Assembly (NCBI GenBank): GCA_034509755.1
Contig: CM067541.1
Location: 17,348,001-17,412,000, forward strand
Direction: 5' to 3'
DNA from: Anisodus tanguticus
Taxonomy: Eukaryota > Streptophyta > Magnoliopsida > Solanales > Solanaceae
DNA: 64,000 nt
Numbering within the stretch: position 1 is the stretch's first letter; each line of letters opens with the position of its first letter. A model generated the notes under the pieces. The model made no database searches and was not told the DNA's origin. It saw nothing but the letters and a program-made list of their open reading frames with translations. Below, piece by piece: positions 1 through 11,369 of the stretch. The translations under genes were made by a program, and so were the position numbers.

Positions 1-3
1 TGG

Positions 4-205
4 GTTTTCTAACATCAGGTCTGATTATTCTCTATTCATCTACCTTCAGGGTAATGATATTGTTTACATTCTTTTGTATGTGGATGATATTATCTTAACT
101 GCCTCATCTGATAATCTTCGCAAGTCTATCATGCCACCACTTGGCTCTAAGTTTGCAATGTAAGATTTAGGGCTACTGAGTTACTTCTTGGGGATAGCTG
201 TGACA
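4..205 (+). pseudogene. Copia reverse transcriptase, C-terminal fragment
   Basis: Reading from base 4 gives the end of a Copia reverse transcriptase, including the catalytic YVDD box (LLYVDDIILTASSD) and the conserved LLSYFLGIAV end. One in-frame TAA sits in the segment FAM*DLG, where relatives carry lysine, so the fragment cannot be translated through. It stops at the hAT-like insertion that begins at 208. Confidence 0.9.
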
Positions 206-207
206 GG

Positions 208-1055
208 AAGAGATGGCAGTGGATCCTGGACCCGGTCCGGATCCGGTGGATCCAGATCCATTTTATAGGATATGGATCTTCAAAATTTGGACCCGACGGA
301 TTCGGATCGGACCCGGATCCGTTTCTGATGGATCAGATCTGGATATGGATCTTGTATTTGAGATCCGTATCCGGTCCAGATCCGACCCGTGGATCTATTT
401 TTTATTAAATATATTCATAACCTAGAATGTAATTTTATAAGTATTTTCTTAAAATTGCTAAGCACATCCTTGCAAGTTTAATTCTCAAAACAAGTTTAAT
501 TTATCCCCGCGTTAACTCAAAAAACAAAAAATAAAGAGGTACCTTCGATAATAAAATCAATGTTATATTAGTGAATGACTAACATCTCCATAGACAAGTA
601 GTTAAAATTATATTCACTTCATTTGTGAAGATTCCAAGCACATGCAAGTTCTGCATTGTGGAAATACTAGTCAGCATTTTTCACAACTATTGTCATTGTC
701 CAACATTTTCAATTAATAGCTCACAATCAAAACGAGACAACGAACAAAATATATCAAAATTAGACAATGAACAAAATATCTCATATGAACATTTCAAAAT
801 TGAAACACAGTAAATTGTTAGCTAAGTAAAAATTGTTTGTCAGTTAAAAAAAAATTCTTAGCAAAGTTACATTCTTAGCAAGACAATTTTTTTTACATGT
901 GGATCCAGATCCGATCCGTGGACCCGGTGCATCCGATGGATCCGAATTTGGATATGATTTTTATGGATCCGACGGATCTGGATTCAGGTATGAAAAATGG
1001 ATCTAGATCTGGATCTAGTAGGATCCGGTCCAGATCCGATTTGTTGCCATCCCTA
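208..1055. mobile_element. hAT-like non-autonomous transposon with GGATCC-rich ends
   Basis: An 848-bp insertion splits the Copia pol gene. Its ends form imperfect inverted repeats: the left end begins AAGAGATGGCAGT, and the reverse complement of the right end begins TAGGGATGGCAAC. It is flanked by near-identical 8-bp duplications, GTGACAGG at 200-207 and GTGACATG at 1056-1063. About 200 bp at the left and 150 bp at the right are packed with GGATCC/GGATCCGG-type repeats; the middle is AT-rich and non-coding. The 8-bp duplication and TAGGG-type ends fit the hAT superfamily. No transposase is present, so it would need one supplied in trans. Confidence 0.8.
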
Positions 1056-1860
1056 GTGACATGTCATGCATGTGGTTTATTTTTATCCCAAAAGAAGTAT
1101 CCAGCAGAGATTGTTGAATGAGCTGGCATGTCATCATGTAGGCCGTCTGTCACTCCGGTTGACACTAAACCAAAGTTGAGTGCTTCTTCCAGCAAGACAT
1201 ATGTCAATCCATCACATTACCGCAGCCTTGTAGGGGCCTGTAATATCTCACCTTCATGAGGCCCGACATCTCTTATGATATACAACATGTTTGTCTATTC
1301 ATGCATAACCCGATGGAGGATCACATGCATGCTCTCAAATGTATTTTGTGTTATATTCAGGGTACTCTCGATCATGACTTGCATGTATATCCATCCCCGA
1401 CAACCACTCTTATTTCATATACATATGTCGATTGGGGTGATTGTCCGGATACCAGACGCTCCACGTCTGGTTATTGTGTATTTCTTGGTGATAATTTGGT
1501 GTCTTGGTCCTCAAAATGGCAAGCAACCTTGTTCACATCCAGTGCCGAAGCAGAGTACCGAGGAGTTGCTAATGTGGTGTCTGAATATTGTTGGCTACAG
1601 AACCTTCTTTTAGGGCTCCACTGTCTGGTTCTGAATGCGACATTGGTTTATTGTGATAATGTTAGTGCTATTTATCTCTCACCGAATCCGGTTCACCGCC
1701 AACGCACTTAACATATTGAGCTGGATATTCACTTCGTTCGCGAAAAGGTTGATCGTGGACAAGTACGTGTCTTACATGTCCCATCACGTTATCAGATTGT
1801 CGACATCTTTACAAAAGGTCTTCCACTAGTTTTATTTGAAAACTTTCGGGACAGTCTCAG
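1056..1860 (+). pseudogene. Copia RNase H domain, degenerate
   Basis: This is the C-terminal pol region after the hAT-like insertion. Recognisable blocks are VTPVDTKPKLS, DISYDIQHVCLFMH, RRSTSGYCVFLGDNLVSWSS, SAEAEYRGVANVV, YCDNVSAIYLSPNPV, ELDIHFVREKV and VDIFTKGLP. Stops occur after PAEIVE, between the first blocks near 1255, and after HRQRT. In the segment Y-VDWGDCPD the usual DADWAGCPD aspartate/alanine pattern is altered. It is non-functional. The reading continues to the 3' LTR at 1893. Confidence 0.9.
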
Positions 1861-1892
1861 TATACGCCGACCTCCCGCTTCGACTTCGGGGG

Positions 1893-2066
1893 TGTAATAG
1901 AATTAGATTGCATTTATAATTGTACATCTCCTATATTAGGTAGAATTAGATTTCTCTTGTAATCAGGATTGATTAGTTACCTAGTTTGTAGCAAGGTAAA
2001 TATTTTTGTACCACTATATATAGTGTAAATCATTAATGAAATAAGGAAGGAAGAATATTTCTTACA
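1893..2066 (+). repeat. 3' LTR of the Copia fragment
   Basis: A 174-bp segment starts TGTAATAG and ends TTCTTACA, directly after a G-rich stretch (TTCGGGGG) that fits a weak polypurine tract. It has the size and AT-rich character of the other short Copia LTRs here (157-167 bp). Its 5' partner is outside the window, so the boundaries rest on the TG...CA ends and position. Confidence 0.65.
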
Positions 2067-3787
2067 CTAATGATTATATTATATATTAAAACCACTTAAC
2101 AATTATATTGTTACGTTCATATAACAATTATCGTTACGTTCATATATATATTCCAACACACACACATAACACGTCCTGGGCTAATTAGAGAGTATTTCAT
2201 TCTTTCATTCCTTTATTGAGTTTAAATCATATGTACTAATGGTGTAAAAATTATATATACAAACAGGTCACTTAAGAAGTAATTGTATATAAGTCTATTT
2301 AATAGTATGGATTAATAACCTAAAGCAAATGATAAGTACGATAGTATAATAGATTAAATTATATTAATATCGTGAAAAAAATCATTATACAGTTGGTGTA
2401 TAGAAATTAAATTCTTATTTATTTAGTTACTTGTTTAGAATTGGGGATACTAAGGGGAAGGGATAATAGAATATTGAGGATGACAAAAGGGAGTTTTATT
2501 TCTCATTGGACCAGAGTAGTGAGTACCATACTAAATATTGAGGAGTTAGACTGATTCATAGGGTGGGTAGAAATGGGTGAAAGTAGTTGGACATACTACT
2601 GATCATTAAAGAATATCCGTAATCATTTATTTTGGCTGATTAAATTATTTATCGTATATATGTACATATAAACAATTTGTTAAGAGTCCACAAAGTACGG
2701 TAAAACCTTATTATACTGTTCGAGAAGTACAGGTTTGTTCTAGACGGAGGCAAATCGTAAACCATATGTAATTGAATATGTAGTTTAATCCACACACATT
2801 TAATTAATTCATATAATACCCTGAAAAATTTCTTTCTCCTGTACTTATTCATATCAGCTAGCTTAATATGGTCTTAAAAGTAAAAAAATTACTTTATACA
2901 TGTGACAAAAAGCTTTTTTACCTTCTAAAATCTACTTATCCACTTTAGGATAGATCGTAAGCCAAATCGTTATAAGAATACATGATTCTGTTTTATTTGG
3001 ATGTTTCGGAGTTCTGATTTGATTTCACCTTCTAATCTAACTAAATCAGACTATATATATGTGCTCCCAAAAATGGAAAACCTTGATATTATTAACCTTA
3101 AAGCATACCTTTTGCTTAATTCTTGCACTTGGTTAATTAATTTGTCATGTTAAAAGAATAAGCTCAATAGCGAGACCAAATGAAAAATTTACTTGTTATA
3201 GCAAGTCAATTACGTATCATTTGTTTAGGTTGTTACAACTTTATCAATATTTATTAAATAGAGTTATCTGCCGTTACTATATATTTAAATTACTAGCTTA
3301 TTGTGTAGCTATTCTGAAATTGTTCATATAACCTAAACTCATGAATTGCATATCCATAGTGGAAGTTTAGAGAATACACCCTCTAGTCTACAATACGTGA
3401 TTTTTAATGACACACTCATCACTTAATAACATTAATTAAGAGGGCTATTTGTCAAAATTACTTTAATCTACTAGTAGGAAAATGTAAAAATGTATTGAAA
3501 GATTCTTTTTTTAAATCACAGTATTATTTTAGTCCAAATTTGAAAGACTGAAAAATTACTTATCGTGGATAGGAAGAAGTATATACAAATGTCAAATTAT
3601 GAGCATAGTAGCTGATCTCATAGTGGCATTATAATAATCATATTGTGACATAAGAAAATCTAAAAATCTGGATGAACTATCTTTGTCAATATGGTAGCTG
3701 TAAAAATGAAGACAAAAGGAGAGGAGGAAAATGGCTGCGTCTTTCTGAAGATTTGATACATAGAAAATACCGCAGCTTTGACACCCT
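2067..3787. other. AT-rich intergenic sequence upstream of the NAC gene
   Basis: No ORF with recognisable homology or plausible exon structure was seen on either strand. Near 2103-2153 a short tandem duplication of AACAATTAT...GTTACGTTCATAT occurs. The stretch presumably includes the NAC gene promoter, but no confident regulatory site was found beyond the TATA box. Confidence 0.5.
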
Positions 3788-3796
3788 TTATATAGG
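3788..3796 (+). promoter_or_regulatory. TATA box of the NAC gene
   Basis: The sequence CTTTATATAGGC lies about 60 bp before the chosen ATG at 3853, a normal distance for a plant TATA box with a short leader. Confidence 0.55.
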
Positions 3797-3852
3797 CATG
3801 CTCACTGCAATCCGTACTTCCCTCTCTTGAGTTGCCTCACGAAAAGCAAGCA

Positions 3853-6147
3853 ATGGATCAGGAAAATCTACCACCAGGGTTTAGGTTCCATCCAAGTGAT
3901 GAAGAATTAATCACATATTATCTGAGTAACAAAGTTTCTGATTTCACCTTCACTGCTCGAGCCATTACTGATGTTGATCTCAACAAGTCTGAGCCTTGGG
4001 ATCTCCCTGGTAGCAATTTTTTGGATTACTATTTTGTTTCTCTTTCCCTTCATCTCTTCTACCCTTTATTTCAATATTATTGACCTTTCTTTTCTTTTGA
4101 TTTGTTTTTTCCTTTCTCCAAAGGAGAGAAGCAAAACAAGAATTTCTTGTTTCCCATCTTATATATTTAGCAATATTTTCAACCTTTCAAGTGTTTGGTA
4201 GGCTAACGGCACAAACTAACCTTTGAAACTTGCGATCTTAAATGTCATAAGTAATACTTTTGTGGTTATAAATTTTTTGTAACTTTTAAATATGACATAA
4301 CATTTGTGTGGCTATAATTTTTTTTAATTAAGGAGTTTAAGTTATATACATTGTAATTTTTTTTTTAACTCTACCAGGTCACTCCCGAAATATCTACCAG
4401 TAAGTCTCCTTTAAATGTGAGATTTATAATTTAGAAAATAAGACAGATTTAGTTGCTACAACATGTAAATGTGACCTAGCAGTAAAAAAAAGTCAATTGA
4501 TGGTGTATATAACTTTAACTCAGAAAGAAAAATATTAAAATGTATCATTCTTTTTTAAACAAATTAATAAAAAAAAAATGTAAAACAAGATGGAACAGAG
4601 GGAGTTATAACGAATAACACCTAAAAGAATCGTTAAAATTAAAAGTACAGCATGCAATCAATTCTAAGCTTACCTTTAAGGTTTACGCTGTATATATAAA
4701 AATAATGAGTGATTTACATGTTAAATTAAATGTGCTACAGCGAAAGCGTCAATGGGAGAAAAGGAATGGTACTTTTTTAGCCTTAAAGATCGCAAGTACC
4801 CAACGGGGCTTCGCACTAACAGAGCTACAGAAGCAGGCTACTGGAAAACAACAGGCAAAGATAAGGAGATATTTCGTGGTGGAGTCCTTGTTGGTATGAA
4901 GAAAACACTAGTTTTCTACAGAGGGAGAGCTCCTAAGGGTGAAAAAACCAATTGGGTTATGCATGAATATAGGCAAGAATGCAAGCTTGGTTTCAAACCT
5001 TCTAAGGTACTCCAATTCTTTTCAATTCAAGAAATTAAACACAAAAAGGGATTTATGTTATGTATTCAATTGTGTAAATAATTTTTACACTATTTATGTA
5101 CTTTAATTAATATGTTATCAGATTACTAATCGGTGTAAAAAATTATCTACCCTTATCGGTGTATAAAATTAAATTTAAGAAAAAAGATACAATTAACAAA
5201 TTCATTAACACTTACTTCTTCTTTTCGAAAAAGAATGACATTATTTGCTTATTAGTTTGTTACAAAAAGAATAACTTTTTTTTTAATTCTGAAACAATTT
5301 AACTTGAGCTTCTTATTTCCACTCAATGACAATTTTTTATAGTTATGCAAATGCTATGGTATACATGTTTAAGATGACAAATTTCAAAAGTTTTATAGCA
5401 CCACAAATTTATGATATATTTAGGACCACGTATTTTAAAAGCTTTCTTATTTTTGTTAAACTTTTTGATTAGTGAAATTATATCCTATAAATTAAAACGC
5501 GAGAAAATATATACTCCATATATAAGACAAGAAAGCAATGATATTCTTAACATTTTCTTAGATTTGCACCAAAGATTGTCCATGCGTTAATGTATAAGTA
5601 TCTTTTTTCTTCCTTTCAGGAGGAATGGGTAGTTTGTAGAGTGTTCCACAAGAATTCTACTGCGAAGAAACCACAGCCAACATCATCATCCCCACAATCC
5701 GAAGAGTCTCCTTGTGACACTTACACATTAGCCAATGAGTTTGGGGATATTGACATACCAAGTTCCAACAGCTTCAATATTTCTTTACAGAATTACATCA
5801 ATCACGAAAACATGAACTTGACAAGCACTAGTACTCTTCCATTACTGCCAGCAGCTTGGTCTTCTAGTTTGCTCAGCTCAAATAATCTTCCATCAGTGAA
5901 TTCTTTGCTATTAAAGGCATTACAATATAGGAGTCATTATAATCATCAGCCAAGAGATAATCAAGCTACTACAATTACTAGTACCAGTTACCCCTTTAAT
6001 ATTCAATCACAAGGTATTTCTCAATTTGGGATTGATTTTAATCCACTGGATGCTCCTTCTTCCTCTGTGGTGTTAGATCCTCTTCATCAGCAACAACAAC
6101 AACAACAGGACCAATCATACAAATTGGACTCAAATATTTGGGAGTAA
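3853..6147 (+). CDS. NAC-domain transcription factor (NAM/CUC/NAC100-like), three exons
   Basis: The gene codes for a plant-specific transcription factor whose N-terminal NAC domain binds DNA and dimerises in the nucleus. Exons are 3853-4009, 4741-5006 and 5620-6147, joined by GT-AG introns with matching phases, giving 316 aa. The first split codon (G|CG) restores WDLPAKASMGEKEWYFF exactly as in the family. NAC subdomains appear in order: A (LPPGFRFHPSDEELITYYL, about 6-24), B (DVDLNKSEPWDLP), C (EWYFFSLKDRKYPTGLRTN, AGYWKTTGKDKE), D (VGMKKTLVFYRGRAPKGEK, WVMHEYR) and E (EEWVVCRVFHKN). Oddities are WKTTGKD for the usual WKATGKD and a short, divergent stretch QECKLGFKPSK between D and E. The C-terminus is Ser/Asn-rich with a run of seven glutamines and ends in NIWE, as in many activating NACs. 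I see no peptide in exon 3 like that encoded by the miR164 site of CUC/ORE1 relatives. The family is certain; orthology is not. Confidence 0.93.
4201..4615. repeat. Possible MITE remnant in NAC intron 1
   Basis: Intron 1 is 731 bp. Part of it contains the motifs GAAACTTGCGATCTTAAATG and ACATTTGTGTGGCTATAA and ends near ATGGAACAGAGGGAGTT, a pattern I associate with Stowaway-like MITEs (termini of the CTCCCTCCGTTCC type). No matching left terminal repeat or target duplication was found, so this is a decayed copy at best. Confidence 0.3.
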
Positions 6148-7549
6148 CACTTTATTGTGCGGTCGCCCCGAGTAAGTTTCAAACAACAGGAATATTCTCA
6201 GTGACCTCCCATCACAAAAAGTCACATTTCATGTAACGAGTAATCATTTGGTCCTTTAGGTATTTACCGTAAATTACGTAAGTCCATATGTAGGGGCAAA
6301 ATTTAGTTCATAAACAAGCAAGAAAATCTGGATTCATGTTAACTAATCTAGTGTAGTCAGCTGTATTGACTTGGGAAAATCCCTTGTCTCTATTGTACGT
6401 ATCTTTTATTCAAGCTATAGCTCCATATTTGCATTTGCATAACACAACTAATAAACTTCGACATGGGAAAGACTATATCATAATCCAACTTTGCCTTTTC
6501 TTCTCGGTCAAATTAAACAGTGGCACTTTTGTTCTTTTAAACATGTTTGATTATTTAAACTGGACAGATGCAAAAAAGTTAGCTACTTATGCTAAATTAA
6601 TCATTGGGTGATCATTTACGTTCAATGTTTAACTACTAATACAACATAAACATGCATAAGAACCAAATCAACCAATTCATTGAATTCCATTAATTTCTCT
6701 GCTAAGGATGAAAATTTAATTCTTTTACGGGACACTCTACTTACCACATTTAATTATAGTTATGATTGAGCAACTGTCTCAAATTAAAAATGAGTTTTTG
6801 GTTTGTGAATTTCTATGATTAAACCTTTTATATCCAGGGGCAACTAATTAGAATACAAATCTTCTTAATTAGTACTATTGACAAAACATGCAGACACAGT
6901 TCAAATGTAAAACTAGTCCCATAGTTTTGGGCCATGGAGGGCCTAATAAAGCGGTGCCAAAATCTTCGAAAATAACCCAGGTAATTGTTGGGCTGCAGTT
7001 ATAACGGACATATCCTGTTCAAATCAATTGGTTATGAAATAAGTTATCCCAGGATTATTATGATGTTATTATAATATGAATTAAATAATTCTAAATTAAT
7101 CAATCAAGAAGAAGTTTAAATTCAATTGGAATTCATATAGTCTAGTAATTTTCTAATGATAAATTTTTTTAGTGAATATATTTTTATTGGTGGATGGTTG
7201 ATTAACAAGAGATGCTCTCCTATAGTCATTTACAAATTTGAATAGAAGAAAATGTCATTTTTAAATTTCTTATGTGTAAAATAAATATATCTTATAAAAA
7301 TAAAAATAAAATTAAAATAAATTTATGAAAGACCACAAAATCAATGAATTGAATAATTATAGTATATCCCCAAAGTAATTATTCCTTAATATCACACTCA
7401 CCTATCATGAACATTATCAGCAATGCTTCATACGTTACACATGTAAATTAGTAACTGCATTTGAGTTTAATAGGGAATCCTAGATATTTTGGATTCGCGA
7501 TTGGCTTGAGAGAGCTTATCATATTCTGACACTCATGACTAATTGGATA
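6148..7549. other. Intergenic sequence downstream of the NAC gene
   Basis: The stretch is AT-rich. Its short ORFs have no recognisable homology. It presumably starts with the NAC 3' UTR; no clear AATAAA was placed. It ends at the target-site duplication (GTTTA, 7550-7554) of copia-1. Confidence 0.5.
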
Positions 7550-7554
7550 GTTTA

Positions 7555-7711
7555 TGTAAGATTGTATTAATCTCCATTGGGGAGTTTTCTCATTAATACA
7601 AAATATATATAGGTGTACAATGTGGAATCCTTATACAACAAGGGATCCTAATTCTACCATAGTTACATAATACTAAATATGGTAAATATAAACATGGTAC
7701 ACTTGCTAATA
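7555..7711 (-). repeat. copia-1 3' LTR
   Basis: 157 bp, nearly identical to 20377-20534 over its central 130 bp. In element orientation it begins TATTAGCAAGTG (TA instead of the usual TG, shared by both copies) and ends CTTACA. Confidence 0.9.
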
Positions 7712-7764
7712 CATCGCCTCAGTCGGAGTGGGAGGAGGAAGGACGCTAAGACTCGATCTGAAGT

Positions 7765-8460
7765 CTAGGATGAGTTGTCTAGGAAGCCCTTTGTGAATAT
7801 ATCTGCATACTGATATGAAGAAGGCACATGCAATACCTTGACATGACCGAGAGAAACCTTCTCACGAACAAAGTGGATGTCCATCTCAATGTGCTTAGTT
7901 CGCTGATGTTGAACTGGATTATGAGATAGATATATAGCGGATATGCTATCACAATAGACCAAAGACGCCTTACGGAGAGGACACTGAAGCTCCAAAAGAA
8001 GATTTCGGAGCCAGCAGATCTCAGCAACAACATTAGCAACACCTTTGTATTCTACTTCTGCACTCGAGCGGGATAATGTGGCTTGTCTCTTGGCTGACCA
8101 AGAAATAAGGTTATCCCCTAAGAACACACAATAGTCGGAGGTGGATCGTCGCATGTCCGGACAGCCTGCCCAATCAGCATCCGTATATGATAACAACTTG
8201 ATCGGTGCTGAGGGGTAGAGATGCAATCCATAATCAAGTGTGCCCTTAACATATTGAATGATACGTTTGAGGGCAGTAAAATGAGGCTCCCTGGGGGCAT
8301 GCATGAATAAGCATACCTGCTGAACAACATAAGCAATACCAGGTCTGGTGAAAGTAAGGTATTGTAATGCCCCAGCAAGACTCCTGTATAGAGTGGGATC
8401 TGACATTGGATTACCATCCAAAGCACTGAGCTTTGATTTAGCGTCAACTGGAGTAGACAT
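7765..8460 (-). pseudogene. copia-1 RNase H domain (open over 231 codons)
   Basis: An uninterrupted reading of 231 codons covers nearly the whole Copia RNase H: STPVDAKSKLSALDGNP, SLAGALQYLTFTRPGIAYVV, YTDADWAGCPDMRRSTSDY, CVFLGDNLISWSAKRQATL, SSAEVEYKGVANVVAEICWL, YCDSISAIYLSHNPVQHQRT, IEMDIHFVREKV and YADIFTKGF. It ends shortly before the 3' LTR. It is the best-preserved part of the element. The upstream RT is broken, so it is a relic despite being open. Confidence 0.9.
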
Positions 8461-8473
8461 GATCTTGCATTGA

Positions 8474-8776
8474 TCATTTTAGCCATGTACACAATCTCCT
8501 CTGCATACTTACGCTGACAAAGAATATTGTATCTGCAGATCTAGTCACTGAAATCCCCAAAAAATAGCTCAATTTCCCTAAGTCAGTCATAGCAAATTCG
8601 GTTTTGAACAACGCAATTATCTCATTTTTCAACACATCGAAAGAAGCAGTAAGAATAATACCATCAACATATAATAATAAATAAGCAGTGTTATTGCTTC
8701 TATGGAAAGTAAACAGAGAATTATCATACTTGCTACATAAACCCAATACGCATAATGAACTGTACAAGGCGATCAT
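8474..8776 (-). pseudogene. copia-1 reverse transcriptase, C-terminal part, with YVDG
   Basis: A Copia RT segment reads AYLLLYVDGIILTASFDVL, then FAMTDLGKLSYFLGISVTR. The catalytic YVDD box has become YVDG, losing one of the two adjacent metal-binding aspartates. The frame ends at a stop before the RNase H frame starts. Confidence 0.88.
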
Positions 8777-8825
8777 ATCATGCTTGAGGGGCCTGTTTTA
8801 AATCATAAAGTGACTTACAGAGACG

Positions 8826-9275
8826 TCATACATACTGAGGGGCTGCTGGATGGATGAAACCGGACGGATAGTGCATGTAGACAGTGTCTTTTAAATCCCC
8901 ATGGAGAAATGCATTTTTCACATCAAGCTGATTAATCGGCCAATGTTTTCCCATAGCGATGCTCAGGACTGTGCGAATGGTGGTCAATTTAACAACCGGA
9001 CTGAATGTCTCACCACAATCAATGCCCTCATGTTGATTAGTACCATTTGCCACAAGCCTTGCCTTATATCTCTCTAAGTCACCACTATCCCTGTACTTGT
9101 GACGAAAAAGCCACATGCAACGGATCACATTTACCCCATCCTCACACATGGCCGCATTCCAATTCAGGTCTATTTTGGCTAATTTTGGGCTTTTGGGAAT
9201 AGTGGAAATTGTTTGGGTGGACATGTTAAATTGGACTTTGGGTTTGAAAATCCCGTGTTGGGAATGGGTTTCCAT
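8826..9275 (-). pseudogene. copia-1 reverse transcriptase, N-terminal part
   Basis: RT blocks CMWLFRHKYRDSGDLERYKA, NGTNQHEGIDCGETFSPVVK, TTIRTVLSIAMGKHWPINQL, DVKNAFLHGDL and YPSGFIHP are read here. Compared with copia-3, about 20 residues (the EEFNALTSQRTW segment) are missing before CMWLF. The next stretch, 8825-8777, carries stops. Confidence 0.88.
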
Positions 9276-9710
9276 ACGATGTGAGGGTGCTGACTGGGTA
9301 AGGGTGGTGGTTGTAGGGTCGGGTTTACTATTGGGTGTCGAAGCTGGTACACTATTTGTGGGTTAGGTTTGGTTGGGTGTCGGATCTGATGTACTGTTGG
9401 GGGTCGAACTCGTGGGTGGTGCAGATTGAAGGGTCGGAATACTGTGTCGGGTTGGGGAGGCGTTGTGGTTATGCAGTACAGTGACAAGGGGTGTGGTTGT
9501 TGATCTGGGTGGGTCGAGGTTGGTTGTACTTTCTGGGTTGGGTTTGGTCGCCGGTCTCGGTATATCGAGGCTGACTGTGGACGGTGAAATGGGGTACGAT
9601 ATCGGAGGTGGAAAGGGTTCGGTAATAGGGTTAGGTGGGTGGTTGTCGGTGGTTGGAATGACGGCGGTGTGGTGGTGATACTGCGGAGACGAAATCGATA
9701 CGGGAAATGG
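9276..9710 (-). pseudogene. copia-1 proline-rich linker between integrase and RT
   Basis: On the minus strand this stretch reads as a Pro/Thr/Asn-rich low-complexity protein, broken by frame changes, as in the linker between Copia integrase and RT. Plus-strand readings here are artefacts of the same composition. The linker is cut at 9716 by the LTR-like insertion and resumes after 18441. Confidence 0.6.
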
Positions 9711-10242
9711 ACGAATGTTGACACCCAATTTTGTCCATCTTTTTCAATTATTCGCTTGCAATTTTGAATATTTCGACACCCCAAAATAATTTTGAGATGC
9801 ATACATATATTCACATTTTTACTATCATTTTCCTTTTAATATCATAAACATAGTTTTTATCCTAATATTATATGTTATTTTTGTTTTCGCAAAACGACAT
9901 TGCATTTAAAATAAGCATTAAGCATTTCGTAAATATTATATTTTTATTATTGTCACATCGTTATTTTATTTTAAATAATTTACATTTTTCTCAAAGCATC
10001 TTTTTTAATAATAAACCCTTTTATTTTAACCCAAACCCATTTCACCCAAAACATTCTATCAACCCCAAAAATCAACCCACAAAATTAACCCCCATTTTTA
10101 ACCCATTCGACCAAACCCCCCTATTTTTTTCAGCCCAAACGAACCCCCCCTCTAGGCCCAATCAGCCGACCGACCCAACCCAAACCCCATTTCCCTCCAT
10201 TTTTTTATTCCCCAAACCTATTTTCCTAACCTAATATCCAAA

Positions 10243-11369
10243 TAGGGGTGAACGGGTCCGGGTACCCTAACATTTTTTAACTACCCAGACCCTACCCGGT
10301 AAAAGATCGGTTCCTAAATTTACTATCCGGAACCTACCCGTAGAAATTATTACTCGGAACCTACCCGGACCCGCAGGTTCCCGGGTACCCTGTAAATAAA
10401 AAAACACAGATTAAGCAACAGTTTTTTAGCCTATGAGAATAAAAAAGAGTTCTAAACTAATTTCATCCAGTAGTTTTTTAGCCTGGAATCGGAGTTTTTA
10501 GTACCCTTATAAGAAGTTTTAGAAAACTTATTCATTGTAGAAAAGTTAATTCTGTAACCAAAACCTAAAATTGCAAGCCAAATTTGACACTCAATTAATT
10601 GAACGTGTTGATATCAAAATAAATTTAGAAATATCTGAATTAAACTTATTTTCGTGTTCAGAAGCTCTTCGATATAAAATAAGAGCTTTATTATACTAGT
10701 AAATCCCTAAATTTCATCTTCACAGCTACAAAAATATACACAAATTTTAAAAATAGATTTACATTTCAAATAAAAAAGTAATACAAATTGAAGATGAATA
10801 TCGCCTGAAATAGAACAGAAGCATAGGATATTAAAAAGAAATTGAAGAGTTAGATATGAACCCATATGCATTTTAGGAACGACGTGAACAAACCCAAGGG
10901 AGAGAAAGAGGCAAAGGTGAAGCTTCAACGACGACACCGATGAAAGTACCTGAGAGAAAGCTTCAACAACGACAACGATGAAGCTTGGCGGTGTAGCTAA
11001 AACGCCATTGTTATTGAGAGAGTTTTGGGTGTTTTCTCTTAGGGTACAAAGAGCATTCTAGAATAAAGGGGTGAAAAAACTGAAATATTTGCGTCTTGGG
11101 GTGGAGAAAATCAATGTGCAGGCGTGCAACAAACATATTTGGAGAAAGTTAAAAGTGGTCCAAATGTTTCTAAAAAAAGTAAAAATATTTAATATTTTAT
11201 AGGTTCCGGGTACCCTGTCTCTATTTGCCAGAACCGGACCCGACATTGATCGGTTCCTAATTTTACTACCCGGACCCTACCCGTTATTATAATATATCTA
11301 CCCAGAACCTACCCGTTAGTGTCGATTCCTGTCGGGTATCTAGGTACCCTGTACCCGTGCTCACCCCTA
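10243..11369. mobile_element. hAT-like non-autonomous transposon with GGGTACC-rich ends
   Basis: The element starts TAGGGGTGAACGGGT and ends, as reverse complement, TAGGGGTGAGCACGGGT. It is flanked by a perfect 8-bp duplication TATCCAAA (10235-10242 and 11370-11377). Both ends carry arrays of GGGTACC/ACCCTACCCG-type repeats over 100-150 bp; the interior of about 800 bp is AT-rich and has no transposase. Terminal repeats and 8-bp duplication place it in the hAT superfamily. Total length is 1127 bp. Confidence 0.9.

Larger units (their letters stand above)
1..2066 (+). mobile_element. Ty1/Copia retrotransposon, 3' part, split by a hAT-like insertion
   Basis: The window opens inside a Copia pol gene. 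The order RT tail, RNase H, 3' LTR shows a plus-strand element whose 5' part lies outside the window. The reading frame is broken by stops and by an 848-bp insertion at 208-1055. Across the insertion the protein resumes with HACG after GIAVT, as it does without interruption in copia-2 (33.3-32.6 kb, minus strand), so the two elements belong to one family. It is inactive. The Copia class is certain from the sequence; the lineage within Copia is not determined. Confidence 0.9.

Noticed and set aside
213..425. Open stretch with repeated Asp/Pro/Ile residues
   Set aside because: It is a translation of the GGATCC-rich end of the hAT-like element; the other end gives a similar artefact at 897-1121.
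9115..9678. Plus-strand open stretches rich in Gly, Val and Trp
   Set aside because: They are the reverse strand of the proline-rich linker and RT of copia-1.
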